Below are positions 26,142-34,574 of a stretch of DNA of 64,000 nt, piece by piece (positions within the stretch are counted from its first letter, which is position 1; every line of letters starts with the position of its first letter). Both the position numbers and the translations under genes were made by a program. The notes below the pieces were generated by a model. It was not told where the DNA came from. It worked only from the letters and a program-made list of their open reading frames with translations, and did no database searches. This DNA comes from Pseudomonas nitroreducens (lineage in GTDB: Bacteria; Pseudomonadota; Gammaproteobacteria; Pseudomonadales; Pseudomonadaceae): contig NZ_JACHLI010000038.1 of assembly GCF_014204515.1 (NCBI RefSeq), forward strand, positions 3,080-67,079, written 5' to 3'.

Positions 26142-27533
26142 TCAGAGAATGATCTTGTCCTTGAGCTTCTCCGCCGCCTGCTGCAGCGCCTGGATGACCC
26201 GTTCCTTGTCGTAGTTCTGCACGTTGTTGGTGTCCAGGTACATGGAGAAGCCCGGCACCTCGTGCTCGATGAAGCTGGGGTTGGAGCCCAGGTCGCGGCG
26301 GAAGTCGACCACCTGGTAGATCTGCACCGGCTTGCTGAAGCCCTTCACGGCGATCTGGCCCTTGTCGCGGCACATCAGCACGTCCTTCACCAGCGAGTAG
26401 GTCTCGTGGCTGATGAGGATCTCGCCGGCTTCGGCGGCGCTTTCCAGGCGGCTGGCGAGGTTCACCTCGCGGCCGATGATGGTGTAGTCCATGCGCGTGT
26501 CGGCGCCGAAGTTGCCCACGGTGCAGTAGCCGGTGTTCAGGCCCATGCGGATTTCCAGCGGCTTGGTGATGCCCTGGGCGCGCCACTGCTGGCGCATGAC
26601 CTTCATGTGCTTGCGCATGGCCACGGCCATGGATACGGCGGCCACGGCGTCCTTCTTGGCGCCCTGGGTCGAGGGGTCGCCGAAGAACACCATCACGCAG
26701 TCGCCGACGAACTTGTCGATGGTGCCGCCGTACTTCAGGGCGATCTTCGACATCTCGTTGAGGTAGTTGTTGAGCATGTCGGTGAGGGCTTCGGCTTCCA
26801 GCTCCTCGGACAGCTCGGTGAAGCCCTTGATGTCGGAGAAGAACACCGTGAGCTTCTTGCGCTGGGTCTCCAGGCGCACCGTGCGCTTGCCGCTGAAGAT
26901 CGATTCCCACACCTGCGGCGACAGGTACTTGGCCAGGTTGCTGGCCAGCCGCGCGGCCTTCTCCTGCTCCAGGGTGATCTCCGAGCGCGCCTGGGCCAGG
27001 CGCAGGCCCTGCTGGTGGACGAAGAAGGCGGTGATGCAGATGTACAGGGTGGAGAACAGCACGCTGACCAGGGCGACGATGCTCGGCGTCTGGCCCTTGT
27101 AGGCCGGCGAGATCAGCGCGGCGCTGAGCACCGCGGCGCTCAGCGCCACCAGCAGCGCCAGGCCCAGGGAGCGCAGGCCGCCGATGACCAGCGCGGAGAA
27201 GGCGAGGATCAGCACCAGCATCAGGCTGGGCACTTCGGAGAAGCCCAGCAGCGTGGTGGCGATGCCGGCGTGCAGGGCGTCGATGAACAGCAGCACCAGG
27301 CGGGTGCGCTGCGGATTGTCGCGCTTGAAGCGGCGGCTGATCTGCTGCGCCAGATGCGGGTAGAGCAGGGCGTACGGGATCATCCAGAGGATGTCGTAGC
27401 CGAAGTAGCGGGCGAAGGTGCCGGCGGTGATGGTGGCGGCGACGGCGATATAGGCCAGCACGCGGGAATGGTATTCGCGCAGGGGGGCGGCGGTGAGCGG
27501 ACTGCTGGATCGCTCAAGTACATTAGGCTTCAT
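26142..27533 (-). CDS. cyaB: Class III adenylate cyclase with MASE2 domain
   Basis: A 463-residue inner-membrane enzyme that makes cyclic AMP. Residues ~15-190 form the MASE2 sensor with about six membrane segments (GTFARYFGYDILWMIPYALLYPH is typical). A linker leads into the cyclase domain (about 220-400): VFFSDIKGFTELSE and KFVGDCVMVFFGD hold the two metal-binding Asp, and TRMDYTIIGREVNLASRLE the substrate and transition-state residues. Length and layout match CyaB of P. aeruginosa, the main source of cAMP for the regulator Vfr. The family usually acts as a homodimer. It lies alone after the HD gene, with a 142-base gap. Confidence 0.95.
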   Translation of the reverse strand: MKPNVLERSSSPLTAAPLREYHSRVLAYIAVAATITAGTFARYFGYDILWMIPYALLYPHLAQQISRRFKRDNPQRTRLVLLFIDALHAGIATTLLGFSEVPSLMLVLILAFSALVIGGLRSLGLALLVALSAAVLSAALISPAYKGQTPSIVALVSVLFSTLYICITAFFVHQQGLRLAQARSEITLEQEKAARLASNLAKYLSPQVWESIFSGKRTVRLETQRKKLTVFFSDIKGFTELSEELEAEALTDMLNNYLNEMSKIALKYGGTIDKFVGDCVMVFFGDPSTQGAKKDAVAAVSMAVAMRKHMKVMRQQWRAQGITKPLEIRMGLNTGYCTVGNFGADTRMDYTIIGREVNLASRLESAAEAGEILISHETYSLVKDVLMCRDKGQIAVKGFSKPVQIYQVVDFRRDLGSNPSFIEHEVPGFSMYLDTNNVQNYDKERVIQALQQAAEKLKDKIIL

Positions 27534-27675
27534 GCGCAGGAAACTTCCCTATTGCGCGTGGGCTTGTGGCCGGTTGCGCGTATGAATTTTGGGGGAATCT
27601 TATGCCAAGCGCAGGCCCCGCGGCCAGCGGCGGTTCGCCACTCTTCGTCGCGGACCGCCGGTCGTATCAGGACCC

Positions 27676-28260
27676 TCAGGCCATGGTCCCGTCGGGCTTC
27701 TGGTAGATCGAGCGGCGCGGCTGGGCGAACACCCGGCGCAGCATGGGTTCGAAGAACTCCAGGGGCAGCACCTCGGCGTCCGGATCGAAGGCGGCGGCGT
27801 CATAGCGCGCGCAGAATTCGATGGTCTGCTCGAACTGCGGGTGGTCCTTGAACTGCTCGCGCAGGTGGCGGTCCAGGCCCAGGTGATGGAAGAAGTAGTA
27901 GCCCTGGAAGATCGCGTGCTTCTCGATCATCCACAGGTTCGCCTCGCTGACGAACGGCTTGAGGATGGCCGCGGCGATGTCGGCGTGGTTGAACGAGCCG
28001 AGGGTGTCGCCGATGTCGTGGAGCAGGGCGCAGACCACGTATTCCTCGTCGCGGCCGTCGCGGTGGGCGAGGGTGGCGGTCTGCAGCGAGTGGGTCAGGC
28101 GGTCCACCGGGAAGCCACCGAAGTCGCCGTCGAGCAGGCGCAGGTGGGTCATGATCCGGTCGGGCAGGAGGGCGGCGTACTGGCCGAAGTCCTTGGCGAT
28201 GATCGCCCAGTCCTCGGCGCTGCCGTCTTCCATGTGGGTGAAGTTGGCGCGTGCGTTCAT
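27676..28260 (-). CDS. HD-domain protein, MIOX/PhnZ-like
   Basis: A 194-residue soluble protein. It shows the metal ligands of an HD domain: His in LTHSLQTATLAHR, the His-Asp pair in CALLHDIGD (near residue 80), His in FNHADIA and IEKHAIFQGYYFFHH, and Asp in CARYDAAAFDP. The start THMEDGSAEDW and overall length recall the mixed-valent di-iron oxygenases PhnZ, TmpB and myo-inositol oxygenase rather than phosphohydrolases, but I cannot prove oxygenase activity. The gene is on the same strand as the LuxR-type regulator upstream (153-base gap) and near an APC permease and P1 peptidase. Its substrate is unknown. Confidence 0.75.
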   Translation of the reverse strand: MNARANFTHMEDGSAEDWAIIAKDFGQYAALLPDRIMTHLRLLDGDFGGFPVDRLTHSLQTATLAHRDGRDEEYVVCALLHDIGDTLGSFNHADIAAAILKPFVSEANLWMIEKHAIFQGYYFFHHLGLDRHLREQFKDHPQFEQTIEFCARYDAAAFDPDAEVLPLEFFEPMLRRVFAQPRRSIYQKPDGTMA

Positions 28261-28413
28261 CGGGCTGTCCTCTTGTGATTGTTGGAGGGGGACGGCTGCA
28301 GTCTAGAAGCACGGCGTCGGCGCGGTAGTGTCCGAGCAGCGCCAGCGGGGTGTCCTGGCGCGCGCGAATGGCGTGGCATCAGCCGCGCGCATGGCGGCGG
28401 ATACCCGGCGCGC

Positions 28414-29217
28414 TCAGGGATTCTGCGGATCGTGCCCCAGCGACTGCAGGAACAGCGAGAACAGCTCCGGTTGCGAGGAGATGTCGAGCTTGTTGTACAG
28501 GTGGCGGCGGTGGACCTTGATGGTTTCCGGCGAGATCGCCAGGCGCTCGGCCATGGCCTTGGAGGAGTAACCCCGCAGGATCAGCCGGGCGATCTCCAGT
28601 TCGCGCTCGGACAGCACCCCGGCGCCGAAGTGGCTCAGGGCGTCGCGCACCTGCACCGCCACGCCATCGCTGGCGCCCGGCAGCAGGCGCTGGCTGCATT
28701 GCTGCCAATGCTGCTGCATCAGCGCCAGCACCCAGGGGCAGAGCATCGCCAGCAGGCCGGTCTGCTCGCCGTCGAACAGCCGGCGCATGCCCAGCGACAG
28801 CGACAGCGCGCCCTGGCCGGGCAACTGCAGGATGAACTGCACCTCGTCTTCCAGCACGTTGTCGTGGAAGTAGCTGAGGAAGTACTCGCTCTGGCGGAAC
28901 TGGTCGGGGGCAATTTCCTCCAGCCGGTACAACCCGCTGGGCACGCCCTCGCGGCAGGCCTGGTAGAACGGATCGAGCTGGAACAGGCCGTCCAGGTAGA
29001 TGGCCATGGCCGCCGGCCCGGCGGTGGGCTCGGCGTCGTATTCCTCCAGCGCCACCGGGGTGCCGCTGGCCGGGTAGAACATCGCCAGGGCGTTATCGAA
29101 CGGCAGCCACTGGCGCAGCAGCAGGACCAGTTGCTTCCAGAAGCGCGGCTGGCCGATCTGCTCGATGGCGCGGCCGAGGTTGGCGTGCATGCCGACCTCG
29201 CGGAAGAGGGTGTGCAT
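28414..29217 (-). CDS. LuxR-type helix-turn-helix regulator
   Basis: A 267-residue regulator. The C-terminal ~65 residues are a LuxR/GerE helix-turn-helix: LSERELEIARLILRGYSSKAMAERLAISPETIKVHRRHLYNKL. The N-terminal 190 residues form an unassigned sensor-like domain with aromatic residues (FWKQLVLLLRQWLPFDNALAMFYP); it lacks the usual autoinducer-binding pattern, so I do not call it a quorum-sensing receptor. ATG 29217 has AGGACC upstream. It is divergent from the APC permease gene (198 bases between) and probably controls the permease-peptidase pair. Confidence 0.88.
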   Translation of the reverse strand: MHTLFREVGMHANLGRAIEQIGQPRFWKQLVLLLRQWLPFDNALAMFYPASGTPVALEEYDAEPTAGPAAMAIYLDGLFQLDPFYQACREGVPSGLYRLEEIAPDQFRQSEYFLSYFHDNVLEDEVQFILQLPGQGALSLSLGMRRLFDGEQTGLLAMLCPWVLALMQQHWQQCSQRLLPGASDGVAVQVRDALSHFGAGVLSERELEIARLILRGYSSKAMAERLAISPETIKVHRRHLYNKLDISSQPELFSLFLQSLGHDPQNP

Positions 29218-29415
29218 GGGAGGGTCCTGTCCGGGATTCGGCCCACGGTTTCCTCCTTTTACCTGCCCGCCGTCAAGGGGGCGTAACCCCAAATGGTGAT
29301 TGGCCGCCACCTGCGCCATGCCCAGACTGCACCCCACGCAGCGCCCCGCACAGAGGGCGCGACAAGGTTCTCGTTCCTGCCTCAGCCACCAATAACAACA
29401 CGAGGAAACAACGAT

Positions 29416-30780
29416 ATGAGCGCTTCCCCTGCGCCAGCGAGCGCGCTCAAGCCCAGCCTGGGCGTGCTCGACGTGGTCGCCATCACCGTCTCGGCGGTCA
29501 CCCCCGCCAGCTCCGTCTTCGTCATCGCCCCCTTCGCCATCCAGCAGGCCGGCAGCGGCGCCTTCCTGGCCTTCGTCTTCGCCGGCTTCCTGGCGCTGAT
29601 GTTCGCCTGGTGCTACGCCGAGCTCGGCCGCGCCCACAGTTCCGCCGGCGGCGAGTACGTCTACGCCAAGCGTGTGTTCGGTGGCCTGGCCGGCTACGCC
29701 ACCTTCCTCACCGTGCTGGTCTCGCTGCTGTTCATCCCGCCGGTCCTGGCCACGGGCGCGGCGACCTACCTGAACAACGCCCTGGGCACCAGCTTCGACA
29801 CCCAGACCGTCGCCCTGGTGATAGTCGCCGCCAGCTACGTTCTGGGCATCCTCAATATCCGGGTGAACGCCTGGATCACCGGGGTGTTCCTGCTCTGCGA
29901 AGTGGCGGCATTGCTGGTGATAGTCGTGCTCGGTTTCGGCCACGTCAGCCAGCCGGTGAGCGTGCTGGTGCAGCCGCAGCACATCGACGGCGGCATATTG
30001 GCCGCCGCGCCCTGGGCGCTGGTGATCGGCGCCGTGGGTACCGCGCTGTTCTCCTACAACGGCTTCGGTGGCGCAGTGCTGTTGGCCGAGGACATGAAGT
30101 GCGGCGGGCGCAATGTGCACCGCGCGGTGATCTGGTCGCTGGTGCTGGTGGTGGGGATCGAGATCGTCCCTCTGACCGCGCTGCTGCTGGGCGCGCCCTC
30201 GCTGCAGGACATGATCGCCAGCCCCGATCCGGTCGGTTACCTGCTCACCGCCCACGGCAACGCAACCCTGTCGCGGCTGGTCAGCGCCGGCATCTTCCTC
30301 TCGGTGTTCAACGCCATCGTCGCCATCGTCATCCAGGTCGGCCGGGTGATCTTCAGCAGCGGCCGCGACGAGCTGTGGACGCCGCTGATGAACCGCGCCT
30401 TCACCCGCATCCACCCGCGCTGGGAGTCGCCGTGGATCGCCACGCTGTTCCTCGGCGTGCCCTCCGCCGCGCTGAGCTTCAGCTCGAACCTGGAGGAGCT
30501 GACTTCCTTCACCGTGCTGCTGCTGGTGATGGTCTACCTGGTGGTGGCGCTCTGCGCGCTGTTCAGCCGCGTGCTGCGCCGCGACCGCGAGCATCCCTAC
30601 CGCATGCCGCTGTGGCCGCTGCCGGCGATGCTGGCGGTGGTCGGCGCCGGCTACCTGTTGCTCAACCTGCTACTGGACGCTTCCTCGCGGGACGTCATGA
30701 TCATTGTCGGGATACTGGCCGTGTCGGTGATTCTCTACAGCACCTACGGCAAGCTCAGCCCGGCCTTCCAGAAGCTCTGA
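29416..30780 (+). CDS. APC-family amino acid permease
   Basis: A 454-residue inner-membrane protein with about 12 membrane segments. The first helix contains the APC signature ITVSAVTPASSVFVIAPFAI, and FAWCYAELGRAHSSAGGEYVYAKRVFG follows as in amino acid/polyamine carriers. ATG 29416 has GAGGA about nine bases upstream; an in-frame extension to 29293 is hydrophilic, has no ribosome site and is rejected. The P1 peptidase starts 19 bases after the stop, so they form one unit. The permease may import an amino acid or small peptide; the specificity cannot be read from the sequence. Confidence 0.9.
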   Translation: MSASPAPASALKPSLGVLDVVAITVSAVTPASSVFVIAPFAIQQAGSGAFLAFVFAGFLALMFAWCYAELGRAHSSAGGEYVYAKRVFGGLAGYATFLTVLVSLLFIPPVLATGAATYLNNALGTSFDTQTVALVIVAASYVLGILNIRVNAWITGVFLLCEVAALLVIVVLGFGHVSQPVSVLVQPQHIDGGILAAAPWALVIGAVGTALFSYNGFGGAVLLAEDMKCGGRNVHRAVIWSLVLVVGIEIVPLTALLLGAPSLQDMIASPDPVGYLLTAHGNATLSRLVSAGIFLSVFNAIVAIVIQVGRVIFSSGRDELWTPLMNRAFTRIHPRWESPWIATLFLGVPSAALSFSSNLEELTSFTVLLLVMVYLVVALCALFSRVLRRDREHPYRMPLWPLPAMLAVVGAGYLLLNLLLDASSRDVMIIVGILAVSVILYSTYGKLSPAFQKL

Positions 30781-30799
30781 ACCCCTCCAAGGAGACAGC

Positions 30800-31897
30800 A
30801 TGCGCGCTCGTCAACTCGGCATCACCCTCGGCCTGGGCACTCCCGGCGAATTCAATGCCATCACCGATGTCCCCGGCATCCGCGTCGGCCACAGCACCCT
30901 GATCGGTGGGCGCGACGGCAAGGCCGTGCGCACCGGGGTCACCGTGGTGCAGCCGCGCGAAGGGGCGGCGCGGCAGCAACCCTGCTTCGCCGGCTGCCAT
31001 GTGCTCAACGGCAACGGCGACGCTACCGGTCTGGAATGGATTCGCGAGGCGGGCCTGCTGACCACGCCCATCGCCATCACCAACACCCACAGCGTGGGTG
31101 CGGTGCGCGATGCGCTGATCGCCGCCGAACATGCCGAGCTGGCGGACCCTTCGGTGTACTGGTGCATGCCGGTGGTGATGGAGACCTACGACGGCCTGCT
31201 CAACGACATCTGGGGCCAGCATGTCGGCCCCGAGCAGGTGCGCGAGGCGCTCGCCGCCGCCGAGTCCGGCCCGGTGCGCGAAGGCCCGGTAGGCGGCGGC
31301 ACGGGGATGATCTGCCACGAGTTCAAGGGCGGCATCGGCACGGCCTCGCGCAAGTTGTCGGCAGAGCAGGGCGGCTGGACCGTGGGCGCGCTGGTGCAGG
31401 CCAACCACGGCCAGCGCCGCGAGCTGCGGGTGGATGGCTACCCGGTCGGCCGCCATCTGGGTGACCTGCCGTCACCCTTCGCCGAGCAGGGCACGCCGGG
31501 CATGGGCTCCATCGTGGTGATCCTCGCCACCGACGCGCCACTGCTGCCGCACCAGTGCCAGCGCCTGGCACAGCGCGCCTCGCTGGGCATCGCCCGTACC
31601 GGCGGCGGCACCGATGACTCCAGCGGCGACATCTTCCTCGCCTTCGCCACCGGCAATCGCGACCTGCCGCCGGCGGACTACGGGCGCAAGAACCTGCCGT
31701 TCGCCACGGCGCTGGAGATGGTCAACAACGACCACATCTCGCCGCTGTTCGCCGCCGCCGCCGAAGCGGTGGAAGAGGCCATCGTCAACGTGCTGCTGGC
31801 CGGCAGGGACATGCGCACCGATGACGGCGTGCTGGTGCCGGCACTGAGCGGAGAGCGCCTGCTGGCCGCCCTGCGGGAGACCGGCTGGCGCGGCTGA
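30800..31897 (+). CDS. P1 family peptidase (DmpA/BapA type)
   Basis: A 365-residue member of the N-terminal-nucleophile aminopeptidases that includes DmpA and beta-peptidyl aminopeptidase BapA. The precursor cuts itself between Gly 236 and Ser 237 in GTPGMGSIVVI, so that Ser becomes the new N-terminal nucleophile. NTHSVGAVRDA, VGGGTGMICHEFKGGIGTASR and RTGGGTDDSSGDIFLAFATGN are family motifs. These enzymes remove N-terminal D- or beta-amino acids from short peptides. No signal peptide is seen, so it works in the cytoplasm, presumably on what the upstream permease brings in. AAGGAGA precedes the ATG. It converges with the kinase gene, six bases away. Confidence 0.92.
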   Translation: MRARQLGITLGLGTPGEFNAITDVPGIRVGHSTLIGGRDGKAVRTGVTVVQPREGAARQQPCFAGCHVLNGNGDATGLEWIREAGLLTTPIAITNTHSVGAVRDALIAAEHAELADPSVYWCMPVVMETYDGLLNDIWGQHVGPEQVREALAAAESGPVREGPVGGGTGMICHEFKGGIGTASRKLSAEQGGWTVGALVQANHGQRRELRVDGYPVGRHLGDLPSPFAEQGTPGMGSIVVILATDAPLLPHQCQRLAQRASLGIARTGGGTDDSSGDIFLAFATGNRDLPPADYGRKNLPFATALEMVNNDHISPLFAAAAEAVEEAIVNVLLAGRDMRTDDGVLVPALSGERLLAALRETGWRG

Positions 31898-31903
31898 GCG
31901 CCC

Positions 31904-33319
31904 TCAGCGCCAGCCGCGGGTGCGGCCGATGGCGTCGCTGAAGCGGTCCTGCCATTGCCGGGCGAGGGCCGCGTCGATGCGCGGGCGGAACTCGGTGCAG
32001 GTATTGCGCGGCGGCTTCAGCTCGATGCCCAGGCCGCGCGCCGCCAGCGCCGCACAGCCGAAGGCGGTGAGTTCGTCGAAGCGCTGGGTGGTGATGTGGC
32101 GCTGCAGGATATCGGCGAGGAACTGCGCGAAGTAGGGACTGCGGGCCAGACCGCCATCGATGGAGAGCTTGTCGGTGACGGTGAGGAAGCCGTCCATCGC
32201 GCGGATCACTTCCGCGCTGCGCAGGGCGACGCCTTCGAGCAGCGCCTGGCACATGTCCTGGCGCGTGGTGGCGGCGTTCATGCCCAGCCACAGTGCGCCG
32301 GCGCTGCGGTCCCAGTGGGGGCAGGCGAGGCCGGAAAGCGCCGGCACGAAGGCCAGCCCACGGCCGATGGCCGCCGGCTGGTCGAACCCAGCCAGCTCGG
32401 AAAAATCGCTGAACAGCCCCAGGCGTCCGGCCCATTCCACCGCGGCACTGGCGTCGTAGACGCCGCCGTCCATGGCGTACACCGGCTTGCCGTCGATCTG
32501 CCAGGCGATGGTCGCCAGCAGGCCGTTCTCCGGCGAGCGGATGATGCGCTCGCCGCTCAGGGTGAGGGCGAAGGCGCCGGTGCCGAAGGTGATCTTCGCG
32601 TCGCCCGGCTGGCGGCAACCGTGGCCGTAGAGCGAGGCCTGCTGGTCGACCACCGAGGCGGTCACCGGGGTGACGCCGATTTCGCCGAAATGCCCGACGG
32701 TATCGCGGATTTCCGGCAGGGCTTCCAGTGGCACGCCGAACAGCGCGCACAGCTCCGGGTCCCACTGGCCGCTGGAGAGGTTCATCAGCGAGGTGCGCGA
32801 GGCGGTGGTGACGTCCGTGGCAAAGACCCCGGTCAGGCGGTCGAGGAACCAGGCGTCGCTGGTGCCCAAGCGCAGGTGGCCGGCGGCGTGCGCCTGGCGG
32901 GCGGCGGGCAGGTGCTCGACGATCCAGGCCAGCTTGCTGGCCGAGAAGTAGGCGTCCAGCGGCAGGCCGGCGCGTTCCAGGGTCAGGGCTTCGCCGCCAT
33001 CGGCACGCAGTTGCTCGATGCGCTGGGCGGTGCGGTTGTCCTGCCAGACGATCAGTGGCGACAGCGGTTCGCCGCTGCGGGCGTCCCAGGCCATGCAGCT
33101 TTCGCCCTGGTTGGCGAGGCCGATGGCGTCGACCCGGCCGGTGGCCTCCAGGCAGCGCTGCAGGTTGGCCAGCAGCTCCAGCGGGTCGTGCTCCACCCAG
33201 CCGGCTTGCGGATGGTGCTGCTGGTGGCGGAGCGCCAGCTGGATATCGGCGGAACCGTCCTGGCTGGCGACCAGGACGCGGGTGCTGGTGGTTCCCTGAT
33301 CGAGGGCGGCGATACGCAT
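31904..33319 (-). CDS. FGGY-family carbohydrate kinase, GlpK-like
   Basis: A 471-residue sugar/polyol kinase. The start IAALDQGTTSTRVLVAS is the phosphate-1 loop of glycerol kinases, and GWVEHDPLELLANL, IGLANQGESCMAWDARSGEPLSPLIVWQDNR, DQQASLYGHGC and KLSIDGGLARSPYFAQFLADIL follow in the usual order. It is some 25-30 residues shorter than standard glycerol kinase, and the motif usually read NQRET is NQGES here, so the substrate may differ from glycerol. It is the last gene of a three-gene operon with two FAD enzymes; 22 bases separate it from the one before. Expected reaction: ATP-dependent phosphorylation of a small polyol or related compound. Confidence 0.88.
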   Translation of the reverse strand: MRIAALDQGTTSTRVLVASQDGSADIQLALRHQQHHPQAGWVEHDPLELLANLQRCLEATGRVDAIGLANQGESCMAWDARSGEPLSPLIVWQDNRTAQRIEQLRADGGEALTLERAGLPLDAYFSASKLAWIVEHLPAARQAHAAGHLRLGTSDAWFLDRLTGVFATDVTTASRTSLMNLSSGQWDPELCALFGVPLEALPEIRDTVGHFGEIGVTPVTASVVDQQASLYGHGCRQPGDAKITFGTGAFALTLSGERIIRSPENGLLATIAWQIDGKPVYAMDGGVYDASAAVEWAGRLGLFSDFSELAGFDQPAAIGRGLAFVPALSGLACPHWDRSAGALWLGMNAATTRQDMCQALLEGVALRSAEVIRAMDGFLTVTDKLSIDGGLARSPYFAQFLADILQRHITTQRFDELTAFGCAALAARGLGIELKPPRNTCTEFRPRIDAALARQWQDRFSDAIGRTRGWR

Positions 33320-33341
33320 GGCGTGGTCTCTTGGGCGTGGA

Positions 33342-34574
33342 TCAGTGGGAAAGGAAGGCGATGTCCAGGTGCTGCGCTCCTGGTGTCAGCGGCAGCTCGT
33401 GCAGCGGGATCAGCAGGCGCCGCTCCGGCAGGCAGGACACCTGTCGGCGCCAGATCTCGCGGCCGTCCAGGCAGACCTGCAGTTGCGCGCTGACCGCTCG
33501 CTCCACCCGCAATTGCAGCTGCTTCATGCCGCTGATGTCGCTGCTCAGCAGCCGTTGGGGCACGCAGAGTTTCAAGGGTGCGGCGCATTTCACGGCGATG
33601 GCGCCGAGCGGTGTCGGCAGTGACTGCTTCAGGTCGCTGGCGATCAACTGGGCGATGCGCTTGCCTTCGCGGTAGGACCAGCCGGCGGTTTCGATCGGGC
33701 GCAGCAGGTTGCCGGCGGCAAAATAGCTGGTATCCGAGCAGCGGCCGAACTGGTCGATGCTCGGCCCGCCGCTGGCGGGGTCCAGGTGCAGGTGGCTCTG
33801 TCGCACCAGGCTCGATTCGGGGGTGAAACGGCCGGTCAGCAGCACGCCGTCGCACTCGATGCGCTGGGTCCGGCCATCGGCGAAGCGCACGCTGGCGGCC
33901 TCGACCCGGCCGGTGCCGTGGATTTCCACCAGCTCGCAGCCAAAGTGCATGGGCACGCCGCACAAGCGTGGGAACAGGCTCAGCGGCCAGCGCGCGGTGG
34001 CCCGCTGCCCGGCTTCGATCATCGCCACCGGACGGATGCCGGCGCGCCGGCAGCTGAGTACCGACGACAGGCTGACCAGCTCGGTGCCGACGATCAGCGG
34101 GCGTTCGAAGGGCTTGAGGCCCTGCAGGTACAGATAGGATTGCAGCGCGCCGGTGTTGATCACCCCCAGCGGCCGGTCGCCGCCCAGCAGGCGCGCGGAG
34201 CGCGGCGTCTCCCGGGCGCCGGTGGCCAGCAGCACGCGCTTGGCCTGCACTGCCAGCGCGCCGTCGGGGGTGGCCAGTTGCAGGCGCCCCAGCAGTCCCA
34301 GGCTGACCACGCTGTGGCGCAGGCGAATGTCCACGCCGGCCTTCTCGGCGAGTTCGGCATTGAGTCGGGCATAGGCGGGGCCGGTCAGCAGCCGACCGTG
34401 CTCGCGCAAGCCGAAGGGCGGGTGGCCGCAGTGCCGGGGGATACCGCCGGCCTCGCTTTCGCGCTCGAACACGCAGACCTGCGCCACACCCTGGCGCTTG
34501 AGCTCGATGGCCGCCGCCAGCCCGGCGGGACCGGAACCGATGATGGCGACGTCGATGGATTCAGTGCGAGTCAT
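33342..34574 (-). CDS. FAD/NAD(P)-dependent oxidoreductase, GlpB-like role
   Basis: A 410-residue flavoprotein. The dinucleotide fold VAIIGSGPAGLAAAIELKRQG lies at the N-terminus, and the second motif LLATGARETPRS near residue 130 is typical of the family found beside GlpA-like enzymes and in opine/hydrogen-cyanide oxidase subunits. SYFAAGNLLRPIETAGWSYREGKR closes the FAD site. The last ~70 residues form an extra small domain of unknown role. ATG 34574 overlaps the end of the GlpA-like gene by 14 bases. Together the two probably form a membrane-linked or soluble dehydrogenase complex; the third GlpC-like subunit is absent. Confidence 0.85.
   Translation of the reverse strand: MTRTESIDVAIIGSGPAGLAAAIELKRQGVAQVCVFERESEAGGIPRHCGHPPFGLREHGRLLTGPAYARLNAELAEKAGVDIRLRHSVVSLGLLGRLQLATPDGALAVQAKRVLLATGARETPRSARLLGGDRPLGVINTGALQSYLYLQGLKPFERPLIVGTELVSLSSVLSCRRAGIRPVAMIEAGQRATARWPLSLFPRLCGVPMHFGCELVEIHGTGRVEAASVRFADGRTQRIECDGVLLTGRFTPESSLVRQSHLHLDPASGGPSIDQFGRCSDTSYFAAGNLLRPIETAGWSYREGKRIAQLIASDLKQSLPTPLGAIAVKCAAPLKLCVPQRLLSSDISGMKQLQLRVERAVSAQLQVCLDGREIWRRQVSCLPERRLLIPLHELPLTPGAQHLDIAFLSH

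Noticed and set aside
28414..29217. Quorum-sensing LuxR receptor
   Set aside because: The N-terminal half lacks the recognisable autoinducer-binding pattern and no luxI-type gene is near.
28414..30594. 726-codon minus-strand frame joining the LuxR regulator to a long upstream part
   Set aside because: The upstream part is antisense to the APC permease. The real start is ATG 29217 with a ribosome site.
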